A stretch of 64,000 nucleotides of DNA from JACKJK01 sp046159835 (GTDB lineage Bacteria; Pseudomonadota; Alphaproteobacteria; Rhizobiales; Tepidamorphaceae), in assembly GCF_046159835.1 (NCBI RefSeq), contig NZ_JBJXCY010000001.1, positions 496,001 to 560,000 on the forward strand. Direction: 5' to 3'. Numbering within the stretch: the first letter of the stretch is position 1; each line of letters starts with the position of its first letter. Positions 1 through 8,822 of the stretch are shown here, piece after piece. Below the pieces are notes generated by a model. That model was not told where the DNA came from. It worked only from the letters and a program-made list of their open reading frames with translations, and searched no databases. The position numbers and the translations under genes were made by a program.

Positions 1-2
1 GG

Positions 3-1100
3 CCGATCCTCGTTCACGTCGTGACCGAGAAGGGCAAGGGATACGCGCCGGCGGAGAAGTCCGCCGACAAGTATCACGGCGTTGCCAAGTTCAATGTCGT
101 CACGGGCGAGCAGGCCAAGAACCGCCCGAATGCCCCGGCCTACACCAAGGTCTTCGCCCAGCAACTCGTCCAGCAGGCGGAGAAGGACGACAGGATCGTC
201 GCGGTCACGGCGGCCATGCCGTCCGGCACCGGGCTGGATATCTTCGGCGACAAGTTCCCCGACCGTACTTTCGATGTCGGCATCGCCGAGCAGCACGCGG
301 TGACCTTTGCCGCAGGGCTTTCGTGCGAGGGCTACAAGCCCTTCGCCGCGATCTACTCGACCTTCCTGCAGCGCGGTTACGACCAGGTCGTGCATGACGT
401 GGCGATTCAGAAGCTGCCCGTGCGGTTTGCCATCGACCGCGCCGGTCTCGTCGGTGCGGATGGTCCCACGCACGCAGGCGCTTACGACATTGCCTACCTG
501 AGCTGCCTGCCGGATTTCGTCATCATGGCTCCGTCGGACGAGGCGGAACTTGCGCGCATGGTTTCCACCAGCGTTGCCATTGACGATCGCCCCAGTGCCT
601 TCCGCTATCCGCGCGGCGAGGGCGTGGGCGTTGAAATTCCCGTCGATCCGCAGCCGCTGGAAGTCGGTCGTGGCCGCATCCTTCGCGAGGGCACCTCGGT
701 CGCCATTCTCTCACTCGGCACGCGTCTGGCCGCGGCCATGGAAGCCGCCGACGAACTGGCCGGCTACGGGTTGTCGGCAACCGTGGCGGATGCCCGCTTC
801 GCCAAGCCGCTCGACAACGACCTCATCCTGCGGCTCGCCCGCGAGCACGAAGTGCTGGTGACGGTCGAGGAGGGTGCGTCCGGCGGCTTTGCCTCCAGCG
901 TCATGGAATTGCTGGCCAGGGAAGGCGTGTTCGATTCCGGTCTTCGGTTCCGCCCGCTGTGCCTGCCGGACAGCTTCATCGACCACGGCTCGCCCGCAGC
1001 CATGGTGGCAGAGGCCGGTCTGGATGCGACGGGCATCGTCACCACCGTGCTCGGCGCATTGGGCCGCACCGACGCCGCGAGCGCCAACCGCACGGCTTGA
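3..1100 (+). CDS. dxs: 1-deoxy-D-xylulose-5-phosphate synthase, C-terminal part (5' end outside window)
   Basis: DXS condenses pyruvate and glyceraldehyde-3-phosphate with thiamine diphosphate, the first step of the MEP isoprenoid pathway, in the cytosol. The frame is open to the left edge and reads PILVHVVTEKGKGYAPAE, a typical DXS segment, so the GTG at 21 is internal and not a start. About 365 residues remain of a usual ~640. They cover the pyrimidine-binding domain (IAEQHAV near residue 97, GLVGADGPTHAG near 147) and the C-terminal transketolase-like domain. The frame ends with TGA at 1098-1100. A weak GC hairpin with a short T run follows. Identification is firm; only the N-terminal half is missing. 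Confidence 0.96.
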   Translation, partial: PILVHVVTEKGKGYAPAEKSADKYHGVAKFNVVTGEQAKNRPNAPAYTKVFAQQLVQQAEKDDRIVAVTAAMPSGTGLDIFGDKFPDRTFDVGIAEQHAVTFAAGLSCEGYKPFAAIYSTFLQRGYDQVVHDVAIQKLPVRFAIDRAGLVGADGPTHAGAYDIAYLSCLPDFVIMAPSDEAELARMVSTSVAIDDRPSAFRYPRGEGVGVEIPVDPQPLEVGRGRILREGTSVAILSLGTRLAAAMEAADELAGYGLSATVADARFAKPLDNDLILRLAREHEVLVTVEEGASGGFASSVMELLAREGVFDSGLRFRPLCLPDSFIDHGSPAAMVAEAGLDATGIVTTVLGALGRTDAASANRTA

Positions 1101-1107
1101 CGCACAT

Positions 1108-1135
1108 CGCCCGACACGTGGTGGTGGGCGCTTTT
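1108..1135 (+). terminator. weak intrinsic terminator after dxs
   Basis: A 5-bp GC stem (CGCCC at 1108-1112 with GGGCG at 1126-1130) is followed by CTTTT. The stem is short and the T run has only four bases, so this is a modest candidate. Confidence 0.35.
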
Positions 1136-1252
1136 CTGCGCAATGGCAGATTCTTCGGCTTCCTTAAAAGTCGATGAATTGATTTAGCGTGGCCTTCCAA
1201 TCTGGCTGCCATGGTCGTCCTCATGAACAACCCTCATGAGGACAAGTCGGCC

Positions 1253-2782
1253 ATGCTCGCGCCGCTGAAATCCACCCTGCAGAATTTTTGCCGCCGCTTC
1301 CGCATGGACCAGCGCGGCAACGTCGCGATCATGACCGGGCTGCTGTCATTGCCGGCATTCGCCATCGGCGGCGCGGCAATCGATTTCTCCCGCGCCATCG
1401 CGACCAAGGCGGAACTCTCGACAGCGCTTGATTCCGCGCTGCTGTCGCTTGCCCGCTCGCCTGCCGGCCCGGATGACGTGGCCAAGGCCTACGTCAAGAA
1501 CTATGTCGGCGACGTGCTGGTCAGCAATGGCAAGGTGCTGGACTGGAAGATCGCCGACTTTCACCAGACGGTCTCCACCGTCGATGCGACGCTGAGCGCA
1601 ACCATCGAGACGGCGGTTCTCGGCATCGTCAAGATGACCGAAATGACAGTGACGGTGACGAGCGAAGTGACCCGCGAAAACAAGAAGGTCGAGGTCGCAC
1701 TCGTGCTCGACAACACCGGCTCCATGGGGTCGGGCGGAAAGATACAGGCCCTTCGCGAAGCCACCCACGACCTTCTCGACATCCTGTTTGCCGGCAAGAA
1801 CTCCGAAGAGATGGTCAAGGTCGGAATGGTCCCCTTCGTCACGTCGGTGAACATCAAGGCGGACGGCTTCAAGACGGCCTGGATCGACAAGAACGGAGAA
1901 GCGCAGAGCAACGGCATCAACTTCGATCCGCACACTGGCCCCACCAATCATTTCGCGCTCTACGCGACCATGAAGGGCGTGGAGTGGAAGGGCTGCGTGG
2001 AAGCACGTGCCGAGCCTTACGACACCAGCGACACCACGCCTCATCCGGGCAAGAAGGATACCCTGTGGGTGCCCTATCTGTGGCCGGACGAGCCGGACTA
2101 CGGCTGGGGCTATTCGAACAACTACTTGCCGGACGGCGTCTGGGGCACGTCCGAGTATCGCCAGAGCCATACCCACAAGTACACCGGGTCTCGCCCGTCC
2201 ATAGACGAAACCGCACCCAACACTCGCGGCCCGAACAAGTCTTGCCCGCAGCCGTTGCGCCCGCTGACAAACAATGTCGAGGTGCTGCGCGCCGACACAA
2301 ACCTGATGACCTCCTGGGGTTCATCCGGCACGAATATCGCGCTCGGTCTCGCCTGGGGCTGGCGGGTTCTGTCGCCGGAAGCACCGTTCACCGAAGGTGT
2401 CGAGTATGACGATGAAGAAGTCGAGAAGGCGCTGATATTGCTGACCGACGGTGAAAACGTCGTCGTCAGCCAGAACACCCACAACAAGTCCGACTACAAC
2501 GGATACGGCTATATGTCAGTGGGAAATCTGGGAACGACCAGCACTTGGTCGGCCGTGCAGAAGGTCAATGCCAAGGTCGAAAAGCTCTGCGCATCCATCA
2601 AGGCAAAGGGCGTCCGCATCTACACGATCACGTTCCAGCTGAACGACAATACGCTACAGGACATCTTCCGGGCCTGCGCGACCACACCGAACCTTTATTT
2701 CGACAGCCCCAGCAACGAAGAACTCAAGCTGGCCTTCCGCACCATCGCGGTCGACCTGTCCAACTTGCGCCTTTCCAAATAG
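1253..2782 (+). CDS. TadE/TadG-like pilus-associated protein with von Willebrand A domain
   Basis: A 509-residue protein with an N-terminal cytoplasmic stub, a single hydrophobic segment around residues 18-42 that begins with the RGNVA motif typical of TadE/TadG-type pseudopilins, and a large vWA domain. The MIDAS motif is seen as LDNTGSMG near residue 152, and LLTDGEN near 396 supplies the later metal-site aspartate. TadG-type proteins belong to Flp/Tad pilus systems and act outside the inner membrane. Start: ATG 1253 follows a GAGGA at 1238-1242 with good spacing; ATG 1211 and 1223 are in-frame alternatives. No other tad gene lies nearby, so this is an orphan copy, flanked by dxs and tlyA. 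A strong terminator follows directly. Confidence 0.85.
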   Translation: MLAPLKSTLQNFCRRFRMDQRGNVAIMTGLLSLPAFAIGGAAIDFSRAIATKAELSTALDSALLSLARSPAGPDDVAKAYVKNYVGDVLVSNGKVLDWKIADFHQTVSTVDATLSATIETAVLGIVKMTEMTVTVTSEVTRENKKVEVALVLDNTGSMGSGGKIQALREATHDLLDILFAGKNSEEMVKVGMVPFVTSVNIKADGFKTAWIDKNGEAQSNGINFDPHTGPTNHFALYATMKGVEWKGCVEARAEPYDTSDTTPHPGKKDTLWVPYLWPDEPDYGWGYSNNYLPDGVWGTSEYRQSHTHKYTGSRPSIDETAPNTRGPNKSCPQPLRPLTNNVEVLRADTNLMTSWGSSGTNIALGLAWGWRVLSPEAPFTEGVEYDDEEVEKALILLTDGENVVVSQNTHNKSDYNGYGYMSVGNLGTTSTWSAVQKVNAKVEKLCASIKAKGVRIYTITFQLNDNTLQDIFRACATTPNLYFDSPSNEELKLAFRTIAVDLSNLRLSK

Positions 2783-2806
2783 CCAACGCGCCTCACAACT
2801 TGCTAT

Positions 2807-2839
2807 AGCCCGCCTTCGGACCTTGAGGGCGGGCTTTTT
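2807..2839 (+). terminator. strong intrinsic terminator between the vWA gene and tlyA
   Basis: AGCCCGCC at 2807-2814 pairs with GGCGGGCT at 2828-2835 and is followed by TTTTT. It ends immediately before the ATG of the next gene at 2841, so the T run lies where the downstream ribosome binding site would be expected. Confidence 0.75.
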
Positions 2840-2840
2840 C

Positions 2841-3602
2841 ATGGGCGAGCGCGAACGCTATCTCAGGCTGGACGAGGCGCTTGTCGCGGCGGGCCTGTCG
2901 CCGTCCCGTTCGCGGGCGCGCGACCAGGTGCTGCGCGGCTGCGTCAGCGTCGATGGCCGGGTCGAGACGAAGCCGTCACGCAAGGTGCCGGCGGATGCGA
3001 AGCTGGCGTTGGAAGACGACGCGTCATCCTATGTCTCGCGCTCCGCGCTGAAGCTCATCGCCGGGCTGGAAGCGGCGGCGTTCGACGTCACCGGTGTACG
3101 GGCGCTCGATGTCGGCGCGTCCACCGGCGGCTTCACGCAGGTGCTGCTGGAGCGTGCCGCAAGCAACGTGCTCGCGCTCGACGTTGGCCGGGACCAACTG
3201 GTGGCCGAGCTTCGCGATGATCCGCGCGTCGGCGTCATGGAGGGCATCAACGCCCGCGATCTGGAACCCGGCGACCTGCCCTGGCCGCCTGATTTTGTTG
3301 CCGTGGACGTGTCGTTCATCTCGCTGACGCTGATCCTGCCAGCGGTGCTGGCACTGGCGGGACCCGGCGCGCGCGGCGTCTTCCTGTTCAAGCCGCAATT
3401 CGAGGTCGGGCGTGACGGGATCGGCAAGGGCGGCATCGTGCGCGCCGATGCCGACGTGGATGCCGCTTTTGATGCTGTGTGCCGCGCGATCGTCGAAGCC
3501 GGCTGGCGTGTTGTCGCCACCTGCGATGCACCGATTGCCGGCGGTGATGGAAACCGCGAGCGGCTCATCGCCGCAGCTGCCTCGACCTCGCATCCCGCCT
3601 GA
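2841..3602 (+). CDS. tlyA: TlyA-family rRNA 2'-O-methyltransferase / hemolysin-like protein
   Basis: TlyA proteins methylate the 2'-OH of rRNA residues; some were first reported as hemolysins. The 253-residue protein has an N-terminal S4 RNA-binding domain (RLDEALVAAGLSPSRSRA) and an FtsJ-like SAM-binding Rossmann fold with ALDVGASTGGFTQ near residue 90 and VAVDVSFISL near residue 155. ATG 2841 is preferred; an in-frame TTG at 2823 lies inside the upstream terminator hairpin. No good Shine-Dalgarno is visible because the terminator occupies that space. In alphaproteobacteria tlyA is commonly close to dxs, which fits the layout here apart from the inserted vWA gene. Confidence 0.9.
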   Translation: MGERERYLRLDEALVAAGLSPSRSRARDQVLRGCVSVDGRVETKPSRKVPADAKLALEDDASSYVSRSALKLIAGLEAAAFDVTGVRALDVGASTGGFTQVLLERAASNVLALDVGRDQLVAELRDDPRVGVMEGINARDLEPGDLPWPPDFVAVDVSFISLTLILPAVLALAGPGARGVFLFKPQFEVGRDGIGKGGIVRADADVDAAFDAVCRAIVEAGWRVVATCDAPIAGGDGNRERLIAAAASTSHPA

Positions 3603-3656
3603 CCTATCGTTTCAGGACGGTGGGGCGATGGGTACTTGAGACGGAGCGCGCAATCG

Positions 3657-4808
3657 ATGACCGAGACCCGTGAAGACGGCCGGCGCGGCAAGCGCCGCGT
3701 ATCGCTTGCCCGCGCAGTGATGCGCGGTGCCTATGCGGCGCGCCAGGCAACGCGCGTTGGCTGGTACACGAGCCAGCGCCTGCTGACGGCACGCGCGGTC
3801 GAGTCCGGCGACGACGATGCCGATCCGGGTGAGGAGACCAAGCGCGCCGAAACCCCGCTGCCGAGCGAGCCGACCGGCGGACAGATGGCGCGCGGCGCGC
3901 GTTCGCTGATGCCGGGGCTGCGCGCCCTGTTCGAACGCGATCTCGCCAATGCCGAGGCTGGCTTATACCCAATGCCGCGCGATGCTGATGGCGGGTTCAC
4001 ACAACTGATCGCGCAGACCCGCGCGCTGTTCCGCGACCTTCCCGATGCCAACCGCCGACGCAAGGCGAAGGACGGGCAGGAGGTCTGGCGCAAGGCGCAG
4101 GAAACCGGCGAGGGTGCCGGCCTGCCGCGCTACTACCTGCAGAATTTCCATTATCAGACGGACGGTTACCTGACGGACCATTCCGCCCGCCTTTACGACG
4201 CGCAGGTGGAATCGCTGTTTGCCGGAACCGGCAATGCCATGCGTCGGCAGGCGCTGGTGCCGATTGCCCACCACGTCGCAGACCGCGACCAGCGCGAGAT
4301 CGCGCTTGCCGACATCGCCTGCGGAACCGGCCGCTTCCTGCGCACGATCCGCGAAGCCTATCCGCGCATGAAGCTGACGGGCATCGACCTGTCGGAGGCG
4401 TACCTGCGCGAGGCGCGTCGCCATCTCGAGCGGCGCTATCCGGTGCGCCTCGCCATGGGCAATGCCGAGCAGATCCCGCTGCCCGACGCGAGCCAGGACA
4501 TCGTCACCTCGGTCTACCTGTTCCACGAACTGCCGCAGAAGGTGCGCCGCATCGCGGGCGCGGAGTTCGCCCGCATCCTCAAGCCCGGCGGCATTCTCGT
4601 CTTCATGGATTCGCTTCAGATCGGCGACACGCACGGTTACGACCGCATCCTGGAGAGCTTCCCCGGTCGCTTCCACGAGCCCTACTACGACAACTACATC
4701 CGCGACGATCTCGACGCGATCTTCGCTGAAGGTGGGCTGGAGCCGGTGCGGCACGTGCCCGCCTTCCTGTCGAAGGTCTCGGTCTATCGCAAGCCGGACG
4801 AGGCCTGA
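3657..4808 (+). CDS. class I SAM-dependent methyltransferase
   Basis: A 383-residue soluble protein. The C-terminal half is a class I methyltransferase domain: motif I DIACGTGRFLR near residue 223, an acidic motif II LTGIDLSEAY near 243, then NAEQIPLPDASQDIV and FHELP. The first ~130 residues are Arg-rich and not recognisable. The substrate cannot be deduced; the closest general resemblance is to UbiE/Methyltransf_11 type enzymes. ATG 3657 was chosen over an upstream TTG at 3636. The gene follows tlyA by 54 bp on the same strand and ends in a head-to-head arrangement with ald (convergent, no gap). Family is firm, function is open. Confidence 0.85.
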   Translation: MTETREDGRRGKRRVSLARAVMRGAYAARQATRVGWYTSQRLLTARAVESGDDDADPGEETKRAETPLPSEPTGGQMARGARSLMPGLRALFERDLANAEAGLYPMPRDADGGFTQLIAQTRALFRDLPDANRRRKAKDGQEVWRKAQETGEGAGLPRYYLQNFHYQTDGYLTDHSARLYDAQVESLFAGTGNAMRRQALVPIAHHVADRDQREIALADIACGTGRFLRTIREAYPRMKLTGIDLSEAYLREARRHLERRYPVRLAMGNAEQIPLPDASQDIVTSVYLFHELPQKVRRIAGAEFARILKPGGILVFMDSLQIGDTHGYDRILESFPGRFHEPYYDNYIRDDLDAIFAEGGLEPVRHVPAFLSKVSVYRKPDEA

Positions 4809-5927
4809 TCAGAGCTTCAGTTCGGCTTCCGCCGGCACGTAGTCCAGCCCCTGCGCGTCTGCGACGGCCTTGTAGGTCACGTGGCCCTTGTGGACGTTCA
4901 GCCCGGCGCGCAAGTGCGGGTCGAGGCCGAGCGCGCGGCGGTAGCCGTGATTGGCAATCGCCAGCGTGAAGGGAAGGGTGACGTTGTTCAGCGCGAAGGT
5001 GGAGGTGCGCGCAACGGCGCCCGGCATGTTCGTCACGCAGTAATGCACCACGTCGTCGACGATGTAGGTCGGGTCGGAATGCGAGGTCGGCTTGCTGGTC
5101 TCCGACGAGCCGCCCTGGTCGATGGCGACATCGACGATGCAGGCGCCCGACTTCATGTCGCGCACCATGTCGGCGGTCAGCAGCTTCGGCGTTTCCGCAC
5201 CCGGAACCAGCACGGTGGAGATGACGGCGTCCGCCCCTGTCACCAGCCGGTAGATTGCATCGCGCGTGGAAAACACCGTGCGGATGGCGGTGCCGAATGT
5301 CGTCACCGCGCGGCGCAGCACGTCGGCAGAGCGGTCGACGATGGTCACCGTCGCGCCCATGCCGAGCGCGATGAGGGCTGCGTTGGTGCCCGCCATGCCG
5401 CCGCCGAGAATGACCACATCGCCCGCCGGCACACCCGGCACGCCACCGAGCAGCACGCCGCGCCCGCCGATTTCCTTCTCGAGGCAGCGTGCCGCGACCT
5501 GCGTCGCCATGCGGCCTGCGACTTCCGACATGGGCGAGAGCAGCGGCAGCGAGCCATTGGGAGCGGTCACGGTTTCATAGGCGATGCAGATCGCGCCGGA
5601 CTCGATCAGGTCCTGCGTCTGCTCCTCGTCGGGGGCGAGATGCAGGTAGGTGAAGAGGATCTGGTCGGGGTTCAGCTTCTTGCGCTCGAAGTCGAGCGGC
5701 TCCTTCACCTTCACCACCATCTCGGCCTGCGACCAGATCTCGTCGGCGGAGTTGACGATCCGCGCCCCGGCGGCCTGGTAGTCGGCATCCGTCTGCCCGC
5801 AACCGGTGCCGGCTTCCGTCTCGATGATGACCTCGTGCCCGTTGTGGACGAGTTCTGCGACGCTCGAAGGCACGAGGCCGACCCGGTATTCGTGGTTCTT
5901 GGTTTCCTTCGGCACGCCGACAAGCAT
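4809..5927 (-). CDS. ald: alanine dehydrogenase
   Basis: Ald catalyses NAD-dependent reversible oxidative deamination of L-alanine to pyruvate and ammonia. The 372-residue length and motifs match: MLVGVPKETKNHEYRVG at the N-terminus, the lysine-containing VVKVKEPL segment, the active-site histidine in YLHLAPDEEQT, and a Rossmann motif VVILGGGMAGTNAA. ATG 5927 follows an AGGAGA spaced seven bases, which rules against the longer reading to 6005. The Lrp/AsnC regulator gene is transcribed divergently from the other side of a 135-bp spacer, the classical arrangement in which alanine induces ald through its neighbour regulator. Confidence 0.95.
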   Translation of the reverse strand: MLVGVPKETKNHEYRVGLVPSSVAELVHNGHEVIIETEAGTGCGQTDADYQAAGARIVNSADEIWSQAEMVVKVKEPLDFERKKLNPDQILFTYLHLAPDEEQTQDLIESGAICIAYETVTAPNGSLPLLSPMSEVAGRMATQVAARCLEKEIGGRGVLLGGVPGVPAGDVVILGGGMAGTNAALIALGMGATVTIVDRSADVLRRAVTTFGTAIRTVFSTRDAIYRLVTGADAVISTVLVPGAETPKLLTADMVRDMKSGACIVDVAIDQGGSSETSKPTSHSDPTYIVDDVVHYCVTNMPGAVARTSTFALNNVTLPFTLAIANHGYRRALGLDPHLRAGLNVHKGHVTYKAVADAQGLDYVPAEAELKL

Positions 5928-5997
5928 CTGGAATTCTCCTCTGGTGGCCCATTCGGGCTTGGTGTGGCTCCACCATGACAAATGGCGCACGAAATCT

Positions 5998-6049
5998 GTT
6001 TGCAAACTCGCGCGCGTGGATCACGATATTCGCAGGCAATTGCGTGCAA
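5998..6049. promoter_or_regulatory. candidate Lrp/AldR operator cluster between ald and the lrp-type gene
   Basis: Three short palindromic elements sit in the divergent spacer: GTTTGCAAAC at 5998-6007, GCAATTGC at 6036-6043, and TTGCGTGCAA at 6040-6049. They are AT-richer than the surroundings and share a TTGCAA-like core. Lrp-family regulators bind repeated semi-palindromes of this kind in divergent promoters, so an operator role is a reasonable inference. Confidence 0.45.
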
Positions 6050-6062
6050 GGGGGCAAAGCGG

Positions 6063-6536
6063 ATGAAACTTGCGCAAGTCCGTCTCGACACGGTGGATCG
6101 TGCGATTCTTCTCGCGCTTCAGAAGGATGGCCGCATCAGCAATTCCGACCTCGCCGAGCGTGTCGGCCTGTCCCAGTCCGCCTGCCTGCGACGGGTGCGC
6201 GCCTTGGAGGAAAAGGGACTGATCGGCGGTTACGCCGCGATCCTCGACCAGCGTGCCTGCGGCCTGCCCGGAACGGCTTTCGTGCACATCTCGCTGGAGC
6301 AGCAGGGCAGGGCGGCGCTCGATGCCTTCGAGCGCGCTGTCGCCCGCGTGCCGGAAATCCTCGAATGCCACTTGCTGGCCGGACAGTCGGATTTCCTCGT
6401 CCGTGTCGTCTACCGCGATGCGGACGACCTTGAACGCATCCACACCGAAACGCTGACCCAGCTTCCCGGCGTCACCCGCGTCCAGTCGACGCTGACCCTG
6501 CGCACCGTGAAGAAGACCACCGCGCTGCCGATCTGA
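6063..6536 (+). CDS. Lrp/AsnC-family transcriptional regulator, probable regulator of ald
   Basis: A 157-residue protein with an N-terminal winged helix-turn-helix (LDTVDRAILLALQKDGRISNS, then LAERVGLSQSACLRRVRALEE) and a C-terminal RAM (ACT-like) effector domain (residues ~70-150). Proteins of this family form octamers that sense amino acids. ATG 6063 follows AAGGGGG at 6049-6055 with suitable spacing; an upstream in-frame ATG at 5982 would extend into the operator region and lacks a ribosome site. Divergent pairing with ald supports an alanine-responsive AldR-like role, but this remains inference. Confidence 0.9.
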   Translation: MKLAQVRLDTVDRAILLALQKDGRISNSDLAERVGLSQSACLRRVRALEEKGLIGGYAAILDQRACGLPGTAFVHISLEQQGRAALDAFERAVARVPEILECHLLAGQSDFLVRVVYRDADDLERIHTETLTQLPGVTRVQSTLTLRTVKKTTALPI

Positions 6537-6540
6537 GGCT

Positions 6541-7638
6541 TCAGATGATGTCGGTGGCGGTGATGTCGATGCCGTAGCCCGACAGGCCGACATAGTGTCG
6601 CTCGCGGCTGGTGATGAGCCGGATCGTGCTGACGCCGAGATCGTTGAGGATCTGCGCGCCAAGCCCGATCTCGCGCCACTGGTCGGAGCGCAGCGAGGCA
6701 GACCCGTGGTCTTCCTCGCCAACCGGCGGGCGCGGGCGGTCGGAGCTGCGCGACACGCCGACAGAGCCTTCCCGCAGGTAGATCACGACGCCGCGTCCGC
6801 CTTCGGCGATGCGCTCGACGATGCGGCGCAGGTCGGAGCCTTCGAAGACGTCTTCCACCACGGATTCAAGGTGCAGGCGCACTGGCACGTCATTGCCGTC
6901 GCGGATATCGCCATAGACGATGGCGAGGTGCTGCATCGGGTCCCACGGCGTGGCGTAGGTGATAGCGGTTGCGGGCCCGGCGAAGGTTTCCACCTTGCTT
7001 TCCGCGACCCGCTCCACCAGCCGCTCGGTGCGCTGGCGATAGGCAATGAGGTCGGCGACCGAGAGCAGCTTCAGCCCGTGTTCCTCGGCAAAGGCGAAGA
7101 CGTCCGGACCCTTCTTCACGGTGCCGTCGTCGTTGACCAGTTCGCAGATGACGCCGACCGGCGGCAGGCCCGCCAGCGTGCACAGGTCGACGGCGGCCTC
7201 CGTATGGCCGGAACGCATCAGCACGCCGCCTTCCTTGGCGACCAGCGGGAAGATGTGGCCCGGGCGCACGAAGTCCTCCGCGCCGCAATTGCCGTTGGCG
7301 AGTGCGCGGGCGGTCGCCGTGCGGTCTTCCGCCGAGATGCCGGTGGTCGTGCCATGGCGGTAGTCGATGGTGACGGTGAATGCGGTGCCGTGCGGGGAAT
7401 CGTTGTCGGCCACCATCGCATCCAGCTTCAGGCGCTTGGCGTCGGCCCGCGTCATGGGCGTGCACACGATGCCGCAGGTATGGCGGATGATGAACGCCAT
7501 CTTCTCCGGCGTGCAAAGGCTCGCGGAAATGACGAGATCGCCTTCGTTCTCACGGTCATCGTCATCGGTCACGACGACGATTTCCCCGGCCTCGAAGGCG
7601 CGGATGGCTTCGGCTACGCGCGTCTGGTCGCTGGTCAT
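6541..7638 (-). CDS. ribB: 3,4-dihydroxy-2-butanone-4-phosphate synthase with degenerate GTP cyclohydrolase II-like domain
   Basis: The N-terminal ~205 residues are a complete DHBP synthase, which converts ribulose-5-phosphate to the four-carbon precursor of riboflavin: acidic metal-binding stretch VTDDDDRENEGDL at residues 24-35, RHGTTTGISAEDR, and RSGHTEAAVDL. The C-terminal ~150 residues align in position with GTP cyclohydrolase II, yet no zinc-binding cysteines are present there and the region ends with the typical GLSGYGIDI tail. The second domain is thus probably not catalytic, as in RibBX-type proteins where it supports the first domain. ATG 7638 was chosen because the longer reading overlaps aroC. 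The gene lies 13 bp downstream of aroC, transcribed with it. Confidence 0.92.
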   Translation of the reverse strand: MTSDQTRVAEAIRAFEAGEIVVVTDDDDRENEGDLVISASLCTPEKMAFIIRHTCGIVCTPMTRADAKRLKLDAMVADNDSPHGTAFTVTIDYRHGTTTGISAEDRTATARALANGNCGAEDFVRPGHIFPLVAKEGGVLMRSGHTEAAVDLCTLAGLPPVGVICELVNDDGTVKKGPDVFAFAEEHGLKLLSVADLIAYRQRTERLVERVAESKVETFAGPATAITYATPWDPMQHLAIVYGDIRDGNDVPVRLHLESVVEDVFEGSDLRRIVERIAEGGRGVVIYLREGSVGVSRSSDRPRPPVGEEDHGSASLRSDQWREIGLGAQILNDLGVSTIRLITSRERHYVGLSGYGIDITATDII

Positions 7639-7651
7639 GGAATGCTTTCTT

Positions 7652-8746
7652 CTACACCCGGCCCGTCTGGCCACGGTGACGCAGATAGTGGTCGGCCAGC
7701 ACGATGGCCAGCATCGCCTCGCCGACAGGAACCGCGCGGATACCGACACAGGGGTCGTGGCGGCCCTTGGTCACAACGTCCGTCTCTTCGCCAGAGGACG
7801 TGACGGACTTGCGCGGCGTCAGGATGGACGAAGTCGGCTTCACCGCGAAGCGCGCGACGATCGGCTGTCCGCTCGAAATGCCGCCGAGGATGCCGCCGGC
7901 ATGGTTCGACAGGAAATGCGGGCGACCTTCATTGCTGGCACGCATCTCGTCGGCGTTTTCTTCGCCCGTTAGTTCGGCCGATGCGAAGCCCGCGCCGATC
8001 TCAACGCCCTTCACCGCGTTGATGGACATCATTGCCGAGGCGATATCCTGGTCGAGCTTGCCGTAGACCGGCGCGCCGAGACCTTCGGGCACGCCTTCGG
8101 CCACCACCTCGATCACCGCGCCGATGGAAGAACCCGCCTTGCGGATGCCGTCGAGATAGTCGGCCCAGAGTTCCGCCGCCCTGGCGTCCGGGCAGAAGAA
8201 CGGGTTGTTGGAAACCTCGTCCCAGTTCCAGTTGTCGCGGTTAATCTTGTGCGGGCCCATCTGCACCAGCGCGGCGCGCACCTTGACGCCCGGCACCACC
8301 TTGCGGGCGATGGCGCCAGCCGCCACGCGGGCGGCCGTTTCGCGCGCGGAAGACCGGCCCCCGCCGCGATAGTCGCGCACGCCGTACTTGGCGTCGTAGG
8401 TCATGTCGGCATGACCGGGGCGGTAGCTGTCGCGAATCCCGGAATAGTCCTTGGAGCGCTGGTCCGTGTTGCGGATCAGCAGCCCGATGGGCGTGCCGGT
8501 GGTGACCTGTCCGTTGGTGCGCTCGTCCTCGAACACGCCGGAGAGGATTTCCACCTCGTCGGCCTCGCGCCGCTGCGTGGTGAAGCGCGACTGGCCGGGC
8601 TTGCGCCGGTCGAGATCGGCCTGAATTTCGTCCACGCTCAGCGCAATGCCGGGCGGGCACCCGTCGATCACGCAGCCGAGCGCGGCCCCGTGGCTTTCGC
8701 CGAACGTCGTGATGCGGAACAGATGGCCGAACGAATTGTGGGACAT
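7652..8746 (-). CDS. aroC: chorismate synthase
   Basis: AroC converts 5-enolpyruvylshikimate-3-phosphate to chorismate, the last step of the shikimate pathway, using reduced FMN. The protein is 364 residues, the normal length, and shows the signature motifs GHLFRITTFGESHGAALG at the start, the middle RGGGRSSARETAARVAAGA segment and RAVPVGEAMLA near the end. ATG 8746 gives the canonical MSHNSFGHLF N-terminus. It is followed by ribB in the same direction. Confidence 0.97.
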   Translation of the reverse strand: MSHNSFGHLFRITTFGESHGAALGCVIDGCPPGIALSVDEIQADLDRRKPGQSRFTTQRREADEVEILSGVFEDERTNGQVTTGTPIGLLIRNTDQRSKDYSGIRDSYRPGHADMTYDAKYGVRDYRGGGRSSARETAARVAAGAIARKVVPGVKVRAALVQMGPHKINRDNWNWDEVSNNPFFCPDARAAELWADYLDGIRKAGSSIGAVIEVVAEGVPEGLGAPVYGKLDQDIASAMMSINAVKGVEIGAGFASAELTGEENADEMRASNEGRPHFLSNHAGGILGGISSGQPIVARFAVKPTSSILTPRKSVTSSGEETDVVTKGRHDPCVGIRAVPVGEAMLAIVLADHYLRHRGQTGRV

Positions 8747-8822
8747 GGAACTCTTGCTGCGCCCTTGAGGGATGGCCGGTTCTAGGTGAGGGCAGGGCGC
8801 GCGTCAAACATGCCGCGCTGCG

